Positions 36,501 through 49,000 of a DNA stretch of 64,000 nt are shown here, one piece after another. The notes below the pieces were generated by a model. That model was not told the DNA's origin. It searched no databases and saw only the letters and a program-made list of their open reading frames with translations. Positions within the stretch are counted from its first letter, which is position 1; every line of letters starts with the position of its first letter. The translations under genes were made by a program, and so were the position numbers. The stretch is from Pratylenchus scribneri (lineage: Eukaryota; Nematoda; Chromadorea; Rhabditida; Pratylenchidae): positions 142,123 through 206,122 of the forward strand of contig JAQSEB010000234.1 of assembly GCA_030063045.1 (NCBI GenBank), in the 5' to 3' direction.

Positions 36501-37233
36501 AAGCCATGTAAAAGTTGAACACAAAAATGGATTGTGAATTATGAAAATGATCAGTGAACAGGTGACCCTGAAAAAAAACCAATTAGGCTTAAATATTTTG
36601 TTTAATAAATTAACCATAAACCGCGAACAACCAATTCGGTCAAACCGGGAAAAACGAAATCATCACTTAATTTTGTGGGGATTATTGCAGGGACGTATTT
36701 AGGGGGGGGGGGGTACACGGGGTACGTACCCCCCCCCCCCCCCCCAACGGGGGAAGTGGGGGTGAAAAAAAGTAAAGGGGGGGACCCTTCTGTGGTAAAA
36801 ATTTTTCGCTGCGCGGCTATTTTTGGCCTAATTTTTTCGCTGCGCGGCTATTTTTGGCCTAAATTTTTCGCTGCGCGGCTATTTTTGGCCTAAATTTTTC
36901 GCTGCGCGGCTATTTTTGGCCTAATTTTTTCGCTGCGCGGCTATTTTTGGCCTAAATTTTTCGCTGCGCGGCTATTTTTGGCCTAAATTTTTCGCTGCAC
37001 GGCTATTTTTGGCCTAAATTTTTCGCTGCGCGGCTATTTTTCTCAAATTTTTTCGATTTTTTTTACATGCGTACCCCGCCATCAAAAATTTTTTTACATG
37101 CGTACCCCGCCTGACCCCGGTACCCCCTCCAGACAAAAATCCTGGATACGTCCCTGGATTATTGATTGGCTCAGACGTGAAAAATGAACCTGGCAATGTT
37201 CCATTTCCTTCCAAATGCTTGTAATGACGGCAT
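27595..37233 (-). CDS. sn-1-specific diacylglycerol lipase (DAGL), 17 exons, two frame problems
   Basis: Membrane lipase that releases 2-arachidonoylglycerol from diacylglycerol. Exons (minus): 37233-37190, 36665-36622, 36567-36430, 35883-35762, 35167-34980, 34226-34020, 33453-33378, 33322-33259, 32834-32778, 32394-32283, 31903-31777, 30635-30458, 30200-30065, 28871-28748, 28701-28616, 28276-28175, 27769-27595. About 660 residues, near DAGL-beta length. The N-terminus MPSLQAFGRKWNIASDDFVF matches the family start; hydrophobic segments in exons 3-5 are the membrane helices. Then SDIIAGLLLL, VAVYGWPQY, a Cys-rich segment with EDNCC, VIAIRGSAS, the nucleophile GHSLGAG (Ser ~439), catalytic Asp in GDDVVPR (~490) and His near PPGHLLHLTC (~577). 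All phases agree except exon 2 to 3, which is one base short. In the last exon the likely frame changes near 27710: without it the protein ends at 27692. Introns carry two hAT-like elements and two tandem arrays. Confidence 0.92.
29170..29640. repeat. 31-bp tandem repeat (~15 units) in DAGL intron 13
   Basis: Units read TGGAGGGCCTTTTCAGAGTG or TGGAGCGCTTTTTCAGATGG followed by TCTTCTACTTC. The two unit types alternate in an irregular order. Because 31 is not a multiple of three, every frame cycles through the same three peptides and stays open; this is not a gene. Confidence 0.9.
30705..31176. mobile_element. hAT-like foldback element with 8-bp target duplication, DAGL intron 11
   Basis: The element starts CAGAGCTGTGC and ends CCCAGCTCTT. 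The perfect 8-bp direct repeat GTTATCTT flanks it at 30697-30704 and 31177-31184. Its arms are built from GACTCCG/CGGAGTC repeats, so it can fold into a long hairpin. An 8-bp duplication and CAGAG-type ends are typical of non-autonomous hAT elements. No transposase is encoded. Confidence 0.85.
35450..35635. mobile_element. Degenerate copy of the G-rich hAT-like element, DAGL intron 4
   Basis: A run of G followed by AGTACACGGGGTACACC, a TGCTGCGCGACC block, CATGCGTTCC and a run of C match parts of the intact element at 36688-37156. The ends are worn and I see no clear target duplication. Confidence 0.55.
36020..36330. repeat. 43-bp tandem repeat (7 units) in DAGL intron 3
   Basis: Seven nearly identical units each begin TTACCTATTGGGG and end CACCCCCTCTATGCA. 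They lie between exons 3 and 4 of the lipase gene. Open frames through them are repeat artefacts. Confidence 0.92.
36688..37156. mobile_element. hAT-like element with internal 31-bp array and 8-bp target duplication, DAGL intron 1
   Basis: The ends CAGGGACGTAT (left) and ATACGTCCCTG (right) are inverted repeats. The 8-bp direct repeat GATTATTG flanks the element exactly (36680-36687 and 37157-37164). Inside are long G and C runs, then about eight units of CGCTGCGCGGC + TATTTTTGGCC + TAAATTTTT. No transposase is present, so it is a non-autonomous hAT-type element. Confidence 0.9.
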
Positions 37234-38868
37234 CAAAATTTAATAATTATATTTTCAGAAAATGGTTTAATATTTGTCCAACAAATTATTTAACATTCTA
37301 AAGAAAAATAATAATTTTAATTCGGCTGATTTAACAGATTTTAGTAAAAATGATTATAAATTGCAGTATCATTCAATAAAAATATTAGTATATTAGGATT
37401 TTGATGATTCGATAAATGATTAATTAATCAATTGACAAATTCTGGAATGTTTAATTTAATATAAAAAAATCCAGCCTAACCAATTATAATACCTACGAGG
37501 TTTTTTCGTGAAAAATGAAAAGTAAAAACTGATATAGTTGACAGGATGCCAGCGCGTTTATCGCGCGCGTAAGACATTTCATCCAAACCGGTTTTCTACT
37601 AAACCTAAACCAATGATGTTTTGGAAAGCCCTTAAAACTAGTTGTAAAACATCCTTTATTGATGAATGTTTAATTTTAAAAAACATAGTTTAATTGAAAT
37701 GTTATAAACGACTTTTGTGAAACACGAATTGAGATGGCTGTATAGCTCTGAACCCATTGTTGTTTGCTTTGAAGTAAACGCTGCACTGCGCTTGGATATT
37801 GGATATTGTTGAGAGAATATATTATAATAGATGTGCGAAATATTGCATGGGAAATTTTCCGCCAGTAATGGAAAGGAATGGAAGACACTGTGCTGAAAAT
37901 GTGGAGGCAATTGGCTGTTTAATTGGTAGGGAAGAGTGGAGAAATTGGGGTCTTTTTGTGCCCTTCCAACGTATGTGCAATTTGCCCCCATTCATCCATC
38001 AAATTTCCTCTTTTCCTATTTATTTTCGGTTTAATTACCCAAGTTTGAGGTACTTTGACGTTTCCATCCCTCATTTGAATGGTTTGGAATAAATTTTGGA
38101 ATTGCATTACCCATAAATGGGTGATGCTTAAAATCTGCTCCTCGAACTCGAATGTGCATTTTCAAAAAATTTTACAAAGTGGAATTTTTGTTTGTGGGTA
38201 ATATAGCAATTCGAATGATTCCAAATTACTGTTATCATAATCTTAAAATATAGGAGTCATAAAAAAAGATAATCCGATATCACAATTTTATGACAAAGAT
38301 TAACAAGAAAAGACAAAAATTAATTGGTTTGAGGCGAAGGTGTGAATTGGCAATTTGTTTTGGACACATTTATCTGCTTAAGAATTTACATTAATTTCAA
38401 TTTTTCATCATTAAAAAATTTTCATTTAAGATAATTTTATTCGCTATTTTCTAAGAATAAAATTATACACATTCTTGAGCTAAAATATTTTCGCACATCT
38501 CGGTCAATCAAATCACACTTTCGTATTGCCCTCCTTCTATTCCCGAATAATTGCTTTGACCATTATTTAATCATTCATTCTATTTCAGCGCACATAAAAT
38601 GCCTGAAAATTTGGATTAAAAAAAACACAAAAATGCATTCATTTATTATTTATCGTCTGATCAAAAATATATCCAATTTTAAAAAAGAATTAGAACTTAC
38701 AAAAAATTTTTTAATAAATTTATCGCATCAATATTTAATTACGCATTATCATTTATCGCAAATTGAAAAATTGAAAAATGTCTCTAATTATATAAATAAT
38801 TTAATTTAGATTTCTCTAAATCATATCATAATGACTTTCGTTTTGTTATTCCTAGTTGGATTTTTTAA
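37234..38868. other. Intergenic DNA upstream of DAGL
   Basis: No exon was recognised. A family D repeat lies at about 37720-38130. The rest is AT-rich. It would contain the DAGL promoter (minus strand) and the region downstream of the U2 gene. Confidence 0.5.
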
Positions 38869-39051
38869 GCGCCGATCACGGAAGCAGTGCAATACCGGGC
38901 CGACGCGCCGTCCGGAACCAGCAAGCTGGAGTCCGAACGCCTTTCCAAAAATTGGATAATCACTTTAAGTCCGGATAGGACTTATTATGGTGATTAAACC
39001 ATAAAGAACTGTTACTAACGATTGATCTTAGCCAAAAGGCCGAGAAGCGAT
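38869..39051 (-). ncRNA. U2 spliceosomal snRNA gene or close derivative
   Basis: Read on the minus strand it begins ATCGCTTCTCGGCCTTTTGG then CTAAGATCAA, identical to the conserved U2 5' end that forms helix I/II with U6. Next come a hairpin ATGGT-TTAATC-ACCAT (stem IIa position), hairpin AAGTCC-TAT-CCGGACTT (IIb), the Sm site AATTTTTGGAA, and 3' stems with CCCGGTATTGCACTGC as in U2 stem-loop IV. Length is 183 nt against ~188 for human U2. The branch-site recognition segment reads GTTAGTAACAG where animal U2 has GTGTAGTATCTG: the UAGUA core is kept but there is an extra U and two U-to-A changes. It may be a variant gene or a pseudogene. Confidence 0.88.
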
Positions 39052-40089
39052 GGGCAAAACGTGAAAATTTCAAAAAATATAGCCTCGCAACTGAAAAATC
39101 CCAGATAGGAATCATTTTATCATGGAGGCAGCAATATTCGCTGGAGCGAAGGGAAATGTCGAAAATAGAATGTTAATTCCTTTGTTAGAATGTCAGTGAG
39201 CAATAGAAACTACTACAAGGCGAGAGAAGCAGAAAAGAGAAAGATGCAATGAGCAAAGGGGCAGATTGGAGGGCGCTCGTTTGCAGCCCCTCACTTTTGT
39301 TTGCTGGCCTCGCGGTCAATTTTAACCATTGAATTCTCTTCTCGCTGCATTCCATAAAATTTTTTCTCCCTTCAGACGATGAAGTAGCAAAAAATTTATT
39401 TCGTACACCAAATATTTGGAATTGGGCGAAATATTTTTCCAACACCTTTTAAAATTTAATAATGTAAAAGAAAATTTTTTAAAAAAATATTTGTAGTGGT
39501 ACAATTTTATATTACTTCGCTTGTAGATCACTAAAGAATAAACCTATATGGATGATTTTGCTCTCAAATTAAAGAGCTCACTGCTGGCTATCGATAGATA
39601 TATAAGATTCATTTGTTTTGTATAAGAATTTTCAGTTTTACATAAAATCCATTAAAAACATTTTAAAAGACAATTTGCAAATTTTTCACGGTTTTTTGAA
39701 CACAATTCCACCAAATAAATCTTATATCTATATCTATCGATAGCCAGCAGTGAGCTATTTGATTTGAGACCAAAATCATCAATATCGGTTTTGCCCTTAA
39801 TTAGTTACAAATGATGACGTCCAGTTGAGACATCGCCAGTAGAAGTGTACCGAATTTATCCAAACGTTTTTGAACATTTTCTGGAATCCAATTAAAAATA
39901 CATTTATTTCCCCGGATGATCGAAAAAACACATTTAATTGAAACAAATTTTTTATCATTTGACCCGATGGCCAATGGCTATCTTCGGTTAAATATTGGAA
40001 TAATAAACAATGAAAAAAGGTTGAGGGAAATAAAATAAATTCACAAGTCAGTAAAAAGGAAAGTGGGTGAATATTCCAAAAAAAATTTA
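39052..40089. other. Intergenic DNA between the U2 gene and PAXBP1
   Basis: The first ~100 bp would hold the U2 promoter (proximal sequence element), but I cannot identify a motif with confidence. A family E foldback lies at about 39545-39845. No exon is seen. Confidence 0.45.
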
Positions 40090-43000
40090 TCATTCCGATG
40101 CTTCATTATTCTGCTGTTGTTCCTTCTCGTACTCGTACGCCACGTTTATCAATGCCACAAATTTTTCTGTCTCCTCTGCAAATCGCCTGTGTGGGGAAAT
40201 TGGGGAAGGATAAATTATTTAGAACAGGGAAATATTTAATTTGCCGAAAAAGCATTGAAATTGTCGAAAAGAATATTGAAAATTCCGAAAACCCTTAACG
40301 ATGCACCGATTTGACCTAGATTCACAAACCATATACCCAAACGAATAATGTTTTGGTTTCGTTTAACTAATTTTAAATTAGTTTTAAACTAAAAAGCAAA
40401 ATTGATTTAAACCGTTTAATATCATTAAATTTTGATTAAACCATTAAAAATTATAAACCATTCGAAGCGTTTCGATGAGTTCTATCCAATTAGAGATATA
40501 AAGTTCGTGAATCTTCGACATATTCTTAACCCATTATTTTTAGTATTATCTTTTATTCGGCAATTTAAACTCTTTTAAATTTTGTGTTTTTTCCTTATAA
40601 CTAGCATAATTTCATATTATTTTCTTGCCTACCTGTCCTTGGATCGATGAATTTCGGCGACTTGTTTCAGAATCATTGCCAACGGACGATAGGAGCTAGG
40701 CCTTTTTGGAGGAAGCCAATTTGGCTGAAAAATTTTTAAATTTAAAAAAAATTTTTCAAAAAAATAACTCACAGGAATTTGTTCAATCAATGCTCGACAT
40801 TTTTCCGGCATTGTTGTGCTAGTCAAAACCGAAAATTGAAGGGCCATAACAATGCATCGATTGACCAGCCCTTCGATCAATAATTCTTCTAGACATGCAT
40901 CGGAGAGAATTCCACGGAAACATTGGATTGATCGCATCAACTGAACAATGGAGGGGGATGGAGAAAGGATAAAATCAATTTTTAAATAATTATTAGAGTC
41001 CAGACGTCCGGGGTCATCTCCACAATTGATAAAGGGATATGCAATTATGGGCATGTCCACAATTCTGCAATTATAGACGTTTTCGACTATAATAAATCAG
41101 AAACCGGTTTTAGACCCCACAAACCTTATGCCATTTTCTAGATCTCATTGAGACGCATCGAATGGTATATAATTTGTTATGGTTTGGTCAAAATTAAATG
41201 GTATTAAACTATTTTTTAAGTTTTCGGTTCAAAACTCTTTCATTTTGGGCTAAACCATGACAAAACGTATAACAATCGATACGTCTCAATGAGATCTATA
41301 AAATGGTATAAGATTTGTAGGGTCTAAAACCGGTTTCTGATTTATTATAAATCAAAAACCTCTATAATTGCAGAATTGTGGACATGCCCATATTTGCAGA
41401 ATTGTGGAGATGACCTAGCACCGAGTCCAGACAATCCCAAAATTTCTACATCTAAAAATCCTCTGAGAGAAAAATAAATTTTTATAGAGCTAAAGCCAGT
41501 TGTATACCGTAATATCAGAAAGGAATTTATCAGAATTTTAATGTCCTGGTCTGAATTTTTGTTTGCCAGATTTTTCAAAATTTACTAATTTTTAAATTTT
41601 TACTTAAAATTAATCAAATTTTCTCCTGTGGGGCTTTCCTTAGGGATTATTTTTGGCTAATTTAATCCCCACTGAGGCAATTTTTAATTGTACCATACCA
41701 AGCTTATTTTTGATATCTTTTTTCATTAACCGAATTGCTCAACCAAGTCAAAAGAAAAATATGAATTAACTTTAACTTTTAAAAGGTTATCGAATTTTTG
41801 TCAAAATTTTGAGTTTTGGTGATTACTGATGAAATACCTTACTTGAGCATTAGGTAATTATAGCCCTCTCGGTAGGGATTTTGGCCCCAATTTGGTAAAA
41901 GTGAATTCATTCAAATTCTGCTTACCTTAATTGCCCTCCAGAATTGACGGTCAAGGAATGCTCCGCAGCCAGTTTCCACATTTTCAATGGACCTTTAACA
42001 CAAAATTCAATTATTATTTTTTCACTTCCTAAATAAAACTCACTCTTTACTGTATAATGGAATGAATGTTTCATGCTCAAGTGAGTCGCGAATTTTTGCA
42101 TGGATTTGTTCCAAAATCTGTGCAAAAATTTTTGTGAGTTTTTCTTAAAAATTGAAACAAATTTTTACCTCTCGCATTTGTTTTGACTGAGCATTTGCGA
42201 CCGAATATTCATGGATTAAAGAATGCAGCAATGAAGACAAATTTGTGGATTGGCTCAACGACATCGGGTCCCATTGGTCGCGGACAATTCCTGAAAAGAA
42301 TTTGTATGAGAAACGAATTGATACGAAATTGATATGTTGCAGCCGATTTTGATTCAGAATTCCCCATTACCGTATAGTATTAATCATTAATTATGGTTGA
42401 TTAGGAATCGTAAGGTCGGTTTTATTTGGAAGATTTCAATTTCAAATCGATTTGATCGGTTAGAATCTAAGTCAAGGTCAATTGAAATTTTGGGCTTTTA
42501 AACCGGTTTAACATTTTTTAAATTGTTCAACTGTGGTCACAGAATTAGCATTCCCTCAGCTAAATCGAACTTGCTGAATCGAATTAGAGCCTCACTTAAT
42601 GCTCTCTAGGATGTCTATGAACTGTATTTGTATGTATGAGCAATTAATTATAGGATGATCCTATCCTCAAGGCCTTAATAAAATCCCAAGGCAACTATTA
42701 ATTAGTCAACCATAGTGACAAATTTTAAGGAAACCATTGGAGTTGCCATAAATTAATGCTCTAGGATGTTTATGAGCTGTATTTGTACGAAAATTATGAA
42801 CACTTCTTAAGAGTGCCCCCAGGCCCAATATCAATTATAAGGTGGTTCTATCCTATCCTGAGGGTCTTAAAATGGACAGGTGGAAACCTTAAGGCAACTA
42901 ATAGTCAATCGAAGTGAATAATTTTAGGTGACTGGGTGTGACCCTATTAGGGAGAAATCTGCTTAAGATTACGGAGAAGTGTAGAGTGTACCTATTATTT

Positions 43001-46000
43001 TTGGTCAATTAGGAATAAAAAAAGGCTGCAAAATCGGCTGCAACAGAAAACAAATAGTTAATTATTATTTATTAAATCTATAGAGAGAAATATGCAATAT
43101 GGCCATATAAATGAGTGAGATTTTCGCTAATTACGAAAAAAGAGTGAAAATGAGATTTGAAAGCTTTTTTAGAATTGCTTTCTTTTCTCATTTTCCCTTC
43201 TCCTCCCATTTATTTATCCATCATTTAAGTGAATGGTAAAGCGTGTTATACTTGCAATTTTTGGAAAGACAATCTTTTCCACCATTGCCGGAATCAATTG
43301 AACCAGCACCGGATGCTCCTGAGTGTCCAGCCCGGAATTGTCCAAACCGGCCAGCAACAATTGCCGATACCAGGGCATCGATTGGAGTGAAGTTGAGGAT
43401 TGGGATGGAAGATTCTAGAAGAAATGTTTTATTAAAATTGGCATTTTAAGAAATTAGCGATAAAAATTCCATGGAAAGAATAAACCAAACTCTAAGAAAG
43501 ATAATTCACGTTTATGCTAAAAAAGTTGAATCTGGTTTTTGAACTATTTGGAAATGAGCAGTTGTGAACAAGAATGTTTAATCCGGTTTTTGAACCATTT
43601 GGAGTGATCAATCGGAAATAAAATTTTATTAAACCGGTTTTTGAACCATTTGGAGTGATCAATCGAAAATAAGTTTTTAAACCAGTTTTTGAATCAATTG
43701 GAGTGATCAATCGAAATAAGTTTTTAAACCGGTTTTTGAACCATTTGGAGTGATCAAATCAGTCAGAAATTAAATTTTTTTAAAACCAATTTTTGGATGC
43801 CAAATAATTTCATGCAAATTTTAGTCAATATCTCTAATCATCTTACTTGTAATGGACGCCATTCGAACATTTGGAGTCGTACAAAAGGACCAAGCAATTT
43901 TGGCAAACACAATGGAACATATGCTTGTTCAAAGGAATGAGAATCGATGGCCAACCATCGGAGGAGATGCCCAATGATTTGGTCAATATGGCAGAATTCA
44001 TCCTCCACATCCAGGAACATATCCTGCGCAGAAATGTTCACTGAAGCTGAACAAAAAATATAAGAATATTAATTTGGCGAAAAAAGTTCATAATGCCAAA
44101 AAATAATGGTTTAAATGATTTGTTCTACATTCACAAACCATATACCCAATTGGTTAGAGTGAACAATGGTCAAAATTAAAGGGTTTAAACCAATTTTGGT
44201 TTATGGCCAAAATTAAAGGGTGTTAAACGGTTTAAAACCATTTTGGTTTTTGGTTCAAAATTAAAGCGTATTCAAATGATGCGTCTTGATGGAATCTACG
44301 ATCTATTGATTGGGTATAAGGCTTATAGGTTCAGGGCAAATTTCTGAACACTTAACCATTACAATATTTTCGGCAATTTCTCGATTTATTATTAGTTTTT
44401 TTTTCTGAACAATTCCTTTCTTTAAATAGATTAACCGACCAAGTGTGTCCCGATAATGAACTTCCCGACTCTGTGTCTCCTCATCATCGCTGCTGAGCCC
44501 CTCAAAATGTTGTTGTTGATTATTGCTGTTTGGGCTTGTCTGATGAATTCCCATTGCTTTTGTAGTCCGTTGGAGTCGCCGGCGATTTCTAAAAGAAGTT
44601 AGGAGTTAATCCAAAATCAAGAATTAAGGTTTTTTTTATTAAATGGGCAAATTTTTATTAGAATATTTGCTTATTTAGGTTTTTTCGTGAATTACCATTG
44701 CCAAAATAGGTTTCGAAAGTATAAAAATAGGTAATTTTGGCTTTATATTGCATTTTTCCAAAGGATTTTCAAATAAAAAAGTGCCAAAATATGTTAAAAA
44801 ATAGTTTTAAAAAATGTAAAAAATAAGAAATAAATGATAAAAAATAGTACAAATCTATTCTAATTATAATTTTAAGGCTTTAAAAACTCTAGAAAAATTC
44901 CACAATTTTTATTTTATGAATTTTGGGTAAAAAAATTTAAACCCATAATTTGATTGAATTATTTTTATCCAAAATTACAAAAGCCTAATAAGAATGAATA
45001 ACCTTCTTGCTTCCCTTTCCGTTTCCCGTTGTGCAAATTCTGGATTTGGTGCAATAAATGAGCGTCCACTGGCTGCTGCCGCGCACCGTTCATATTGATC
45101 CTGTGTGAATTATTAATTAATACAAATTTACAATGAGATTAATTTTAAAAGTTTTTATGCAAAAACATTTACTTTTATTCCAATATTTTCAAAATTGTTT
45201 TCTAGAGGTTTCCGTGACTGAAAAATCATTCGAACGTCCAAAAAATTTTTGAAAAATTTTAATTTTTTTCGGGATCAGTCCATGAAAAATTTCCAGAAAA
45301 ATTTTTGAAAAATTTCAGTCCATGAAAAATTTTTTGAAAAATTTAATTTTTTTTTTGGGATCAGTGAAATTTTTGAAGAATTTTTTCGGGATCAGTCAAT
45401 AAAAAATTTTCAGAACAATTTTTTAAAAATTTTAATTTTATCAGGATCAGTCAAAGAAAAATATCCAGAAAAATTTTTGAAAAAATTTTATTTTTTTTCG
45501 GGATCAGTCGATGAAAAATTTCCAGAAAAATTTTTGAAAAGTTTTAATTTTTTCGTTATCATAATTAGAAAGCCAAAAAATATCAAGCGCGAAACCTGAA
45601 CATCTTGGCGTCGTCGTTTGACCAAAAATTCGGTCCGCTGTTTCCACATTTCCATCACCCGTTCATCCAGCTCATTGATTTGCAAAATTTTTTCGTTCAA
45701 ACAATCCAACAAATTCCAAATGTACAGACGAACATCTTGGAACATTCGAAATCGGCGCTCTAATTCGGGCAATGCAACTTCCAGCTGAAATTAAATAATA
45801 AAAAAAAGATTCAAAGAATTTTTAAATTTATAAATTGGATATATTTAATTTGCCAGAAAAACACTGAAAATGCCAAAAGATTTAACGGTTCAGGGTTCAG
45901 AAATTTTCTCTGACCTTTTTTAATCTTATATACCTTATACCCAAATTGATAGATCTCGTCAAGAAGCATAATTTGATAATTAATTTGGCATAGGTTTAAC

Positions 46001-49000
46001 CAATTCTAACTTTGCTTTTGAACCATTAAACCAAAATCGGTTTAAACCGTTTAATACCCATTAATTTTGGCCAGACCATGACCAAATTATATACCATTTG
46101 ATGTGTCCTGACCAGCTCTATCCAATTTGGGTATATGGTTTGTGAATTTAGGACAAACCTTTAAGCTCTTAAACCATTATAATTATTTTGGCAATATTTA
46201 ATCTTTTTTCGATAATTTAATTTTTTTTTGACATTTTAATATCCTTTTAAATTTATATATTGAAAATTGAAACCTTGTGGATCATTTCCGTATTTTCTTT
46301 GATCTGATCTTTGCTGCGAGTAAATTCCGCTTCACGGGTGGCACCAATTTCTCGTTTATCTGCTATTCTCTGCTCCAATCCTCCCAAAATGTCTTCCAAT
46401 GAAATTTTTGGTCTTTTGAACAATGGCATTTCTGAAAAAATAAAAATTTAATCAAATTTCGGAATAATATTTTTATGTGTTAATAAGACAATTCGCATAA
46501 ATAATTTATTAACTTCGAATTCGAATAGATCGAGAATTGGCTCATTTGAATCAATATTGTCGATTTTTAATATAAGATGCATTTTAGATTGAGGGCTTTG
46601 ACAAAAAATTTATAAGCCAAACCTTTTTGGTTTAAACAACGCTTCAACTTTTTTTAGTCAAATATAATCCGATTTAGGTTTAAATAACGGTCAAAAATTT
46701 TAAATCAGAGACAAACTGTTAGGTTTTAAAATGTTTCAATTTTTTTAAAATTAAACCATACGGTTTAAGTTTAAACAATTGTCCACATTTTTTGGTCAAA
46801 CTTATCGGCTTAAAATTAAAATAAAGACAAATCAACATTCCCGAATCGAATGAGCCTATACTCGAGTTTGCCTAAATATAAAAGAAGCCGAGATTAAATT
46901 ATTCTCGAGCTTTTACCTTTAGGAACGGATAATAAATGACCAATTAAGCGAATTATCCCCAACCAACATCTTCATTAGTTAAAAATTGCAATTTTAAAAA
47001 ACTTGCCCATCATCCTTTCCACCGGTTTTGGTTGTTGGTTTTTGTTGACCACTTTTATGTCGTGATGGTTCCCTTCTAACAATTCAATGTCCATGTCAAT
47101 GTCCATTTCTGCTTCACCGACCATTCGTTCTTCAAAATTTAATTCACTCATATAGGGATGGCCACGAAAATTCATGGATGTGGCATTCATTTCATCCTGC
47201 AATTGCATCACCTGCGAAAAAAAACATATATAATTTTGTCATAGTTTAGTCAAGGGAATTATTGTCGGTGCGTTTGTTAGAAAGTAATTGGCCTTTCTTT
47301 ATATTGGAAAGAGTAATAATTGGAATTGGATATTTGATTGGAAATTAAATAGTCTAAAGGGTATCACATTTTGGTGCCACGACCCGTTCCTTAAAACAAG
47401 GAAAAGAGAGGACGAACCAATTTCGTTCTTAGTCGATTTGCTAATTCCAATTAATTTGTGGGTCAAGCTGTGTGCTTCCCACCAGCTGTGTGCTATCTGA
47501 CAAGTCAAGCTGAGTGCTTCTTGTGCCATCTGCGGTCTAGCTGAGTGCTACCGAAATCCGTTCAACAAATTTAAATTAATTCCGTTTGACCAATTGATTT
47601 TTGATATGGCGAAAAATACTGAATATATTCCCGTAAATAAAAGTGGATCTGATTTTGCTCCTACTCAATTTACCCCGGATGAAAATAAACAATGGGGAAA
47701 ATTATTGGTCCAATTACGCTCTTTTGAAGCAGAAGTTTGTCACACCATTCGAAATATCGAGAAAAAATTAGCGGAACAAACGAAGAGCCAACAAAGTGCA
47801 TCCAATCAAGCAAGTCCATCATCTCCCATTCCCTCTACTGGAATAATCCTTGAGGGAAAATTCTATCCAACACTGCTGGAAGGAAAACTGGAGATGCTCG
47901 AGGACATGTTTAAACTGCTAAATAAAGACCTAGAGGAGAAATTTGACTTCCTAGGCGCTGATTTGGATGTAGCCCAAATGAAAATTAATGATTTGGAGAA
48001 AACCACCCAATCGCTCAAATCGGAAATGGATTCTATACCCCCAATAGAAATGTCGGTGCGTTTGTTAGAAAGTAATTGGCCTTTCTTTATATTGGAAAGA
48101 GTAATAATTGGAATTGGATATTTGATTGGAAATTAAATAGTCTAAAGGGTATCACAATTATATTAAACGGTTTAAACCGATTTTGGTTTAATGGTTCAAA
48201 TCTAAGTTAAAAGTGGTTAAACCATGCCAAAAGCATTATCAAATAATTCGTCATAACGAGTTTTATCGATTTCGATAGGGTTTGGAGTCTAAAATAAATT
48301 CTGAACAACTTTTTGAGTTTTCAGTTGAGTTTTTTTTTCTCTAAATCCAAATTAGAGTAAATATTTTCCCTTTTAATACTTTTTTAAAATTATAATTATT
48401 ATCTACAGATTTTTTATTTAAAAAGGTCACAATTCAAACCCCTGATCCTGAAGGAAAATTTAGGGCTATGTTTAAGCAGTAAAGTATCCAGAAATTTGTT
48501 AAAAAAGGGGGAATGTTTGAAAAATTTTTCCTTTGAGGAATTTGAAAAAAATCAAAAATTTTTCATTATACGGGCCTGTGTTTAAGGCTTTCGTTCTAAA
48601 TGGTAATAGGATTTCGGGTTACGGGATTTTGAAGTTGCCGATTTTTATAAAACTCACTTTATTAGAGCTGACTCCCTTCCGAATTTGTTCTCGTTCCCAG
48701 CGTTGGAGCTCGTCCTCTTCCTCCTCCTCATCCGAATTTTTTTGATGCATTTTCTTCGTCTTCTCTTCTTGCATTTCATCGTCACTGTCGCCCTGTTCAA
48801 TTTCCAAGAAATGTGCTTGCTCCTCACGTCGTCGATCCTCATCACTTTGTAGCAATTTTTTGGCCGAATAAAAACTAAAAATATAATTTTTAAATTTTTG
48901 TATATTTTTTTGTGAAATTTTATTTGCCGAAAAAACACTGAAATTGCCGAATACATCCACAAACCTTATACCCAAAACCCAATCAATAAATCACGTCTAA

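Noticed and set aside
36675..36893. Gly/Pro-rich open frame on the plus strand
   Set aside because: It lies inside the hAT-like element and consists of poly-G/poly-C and its tandem array.
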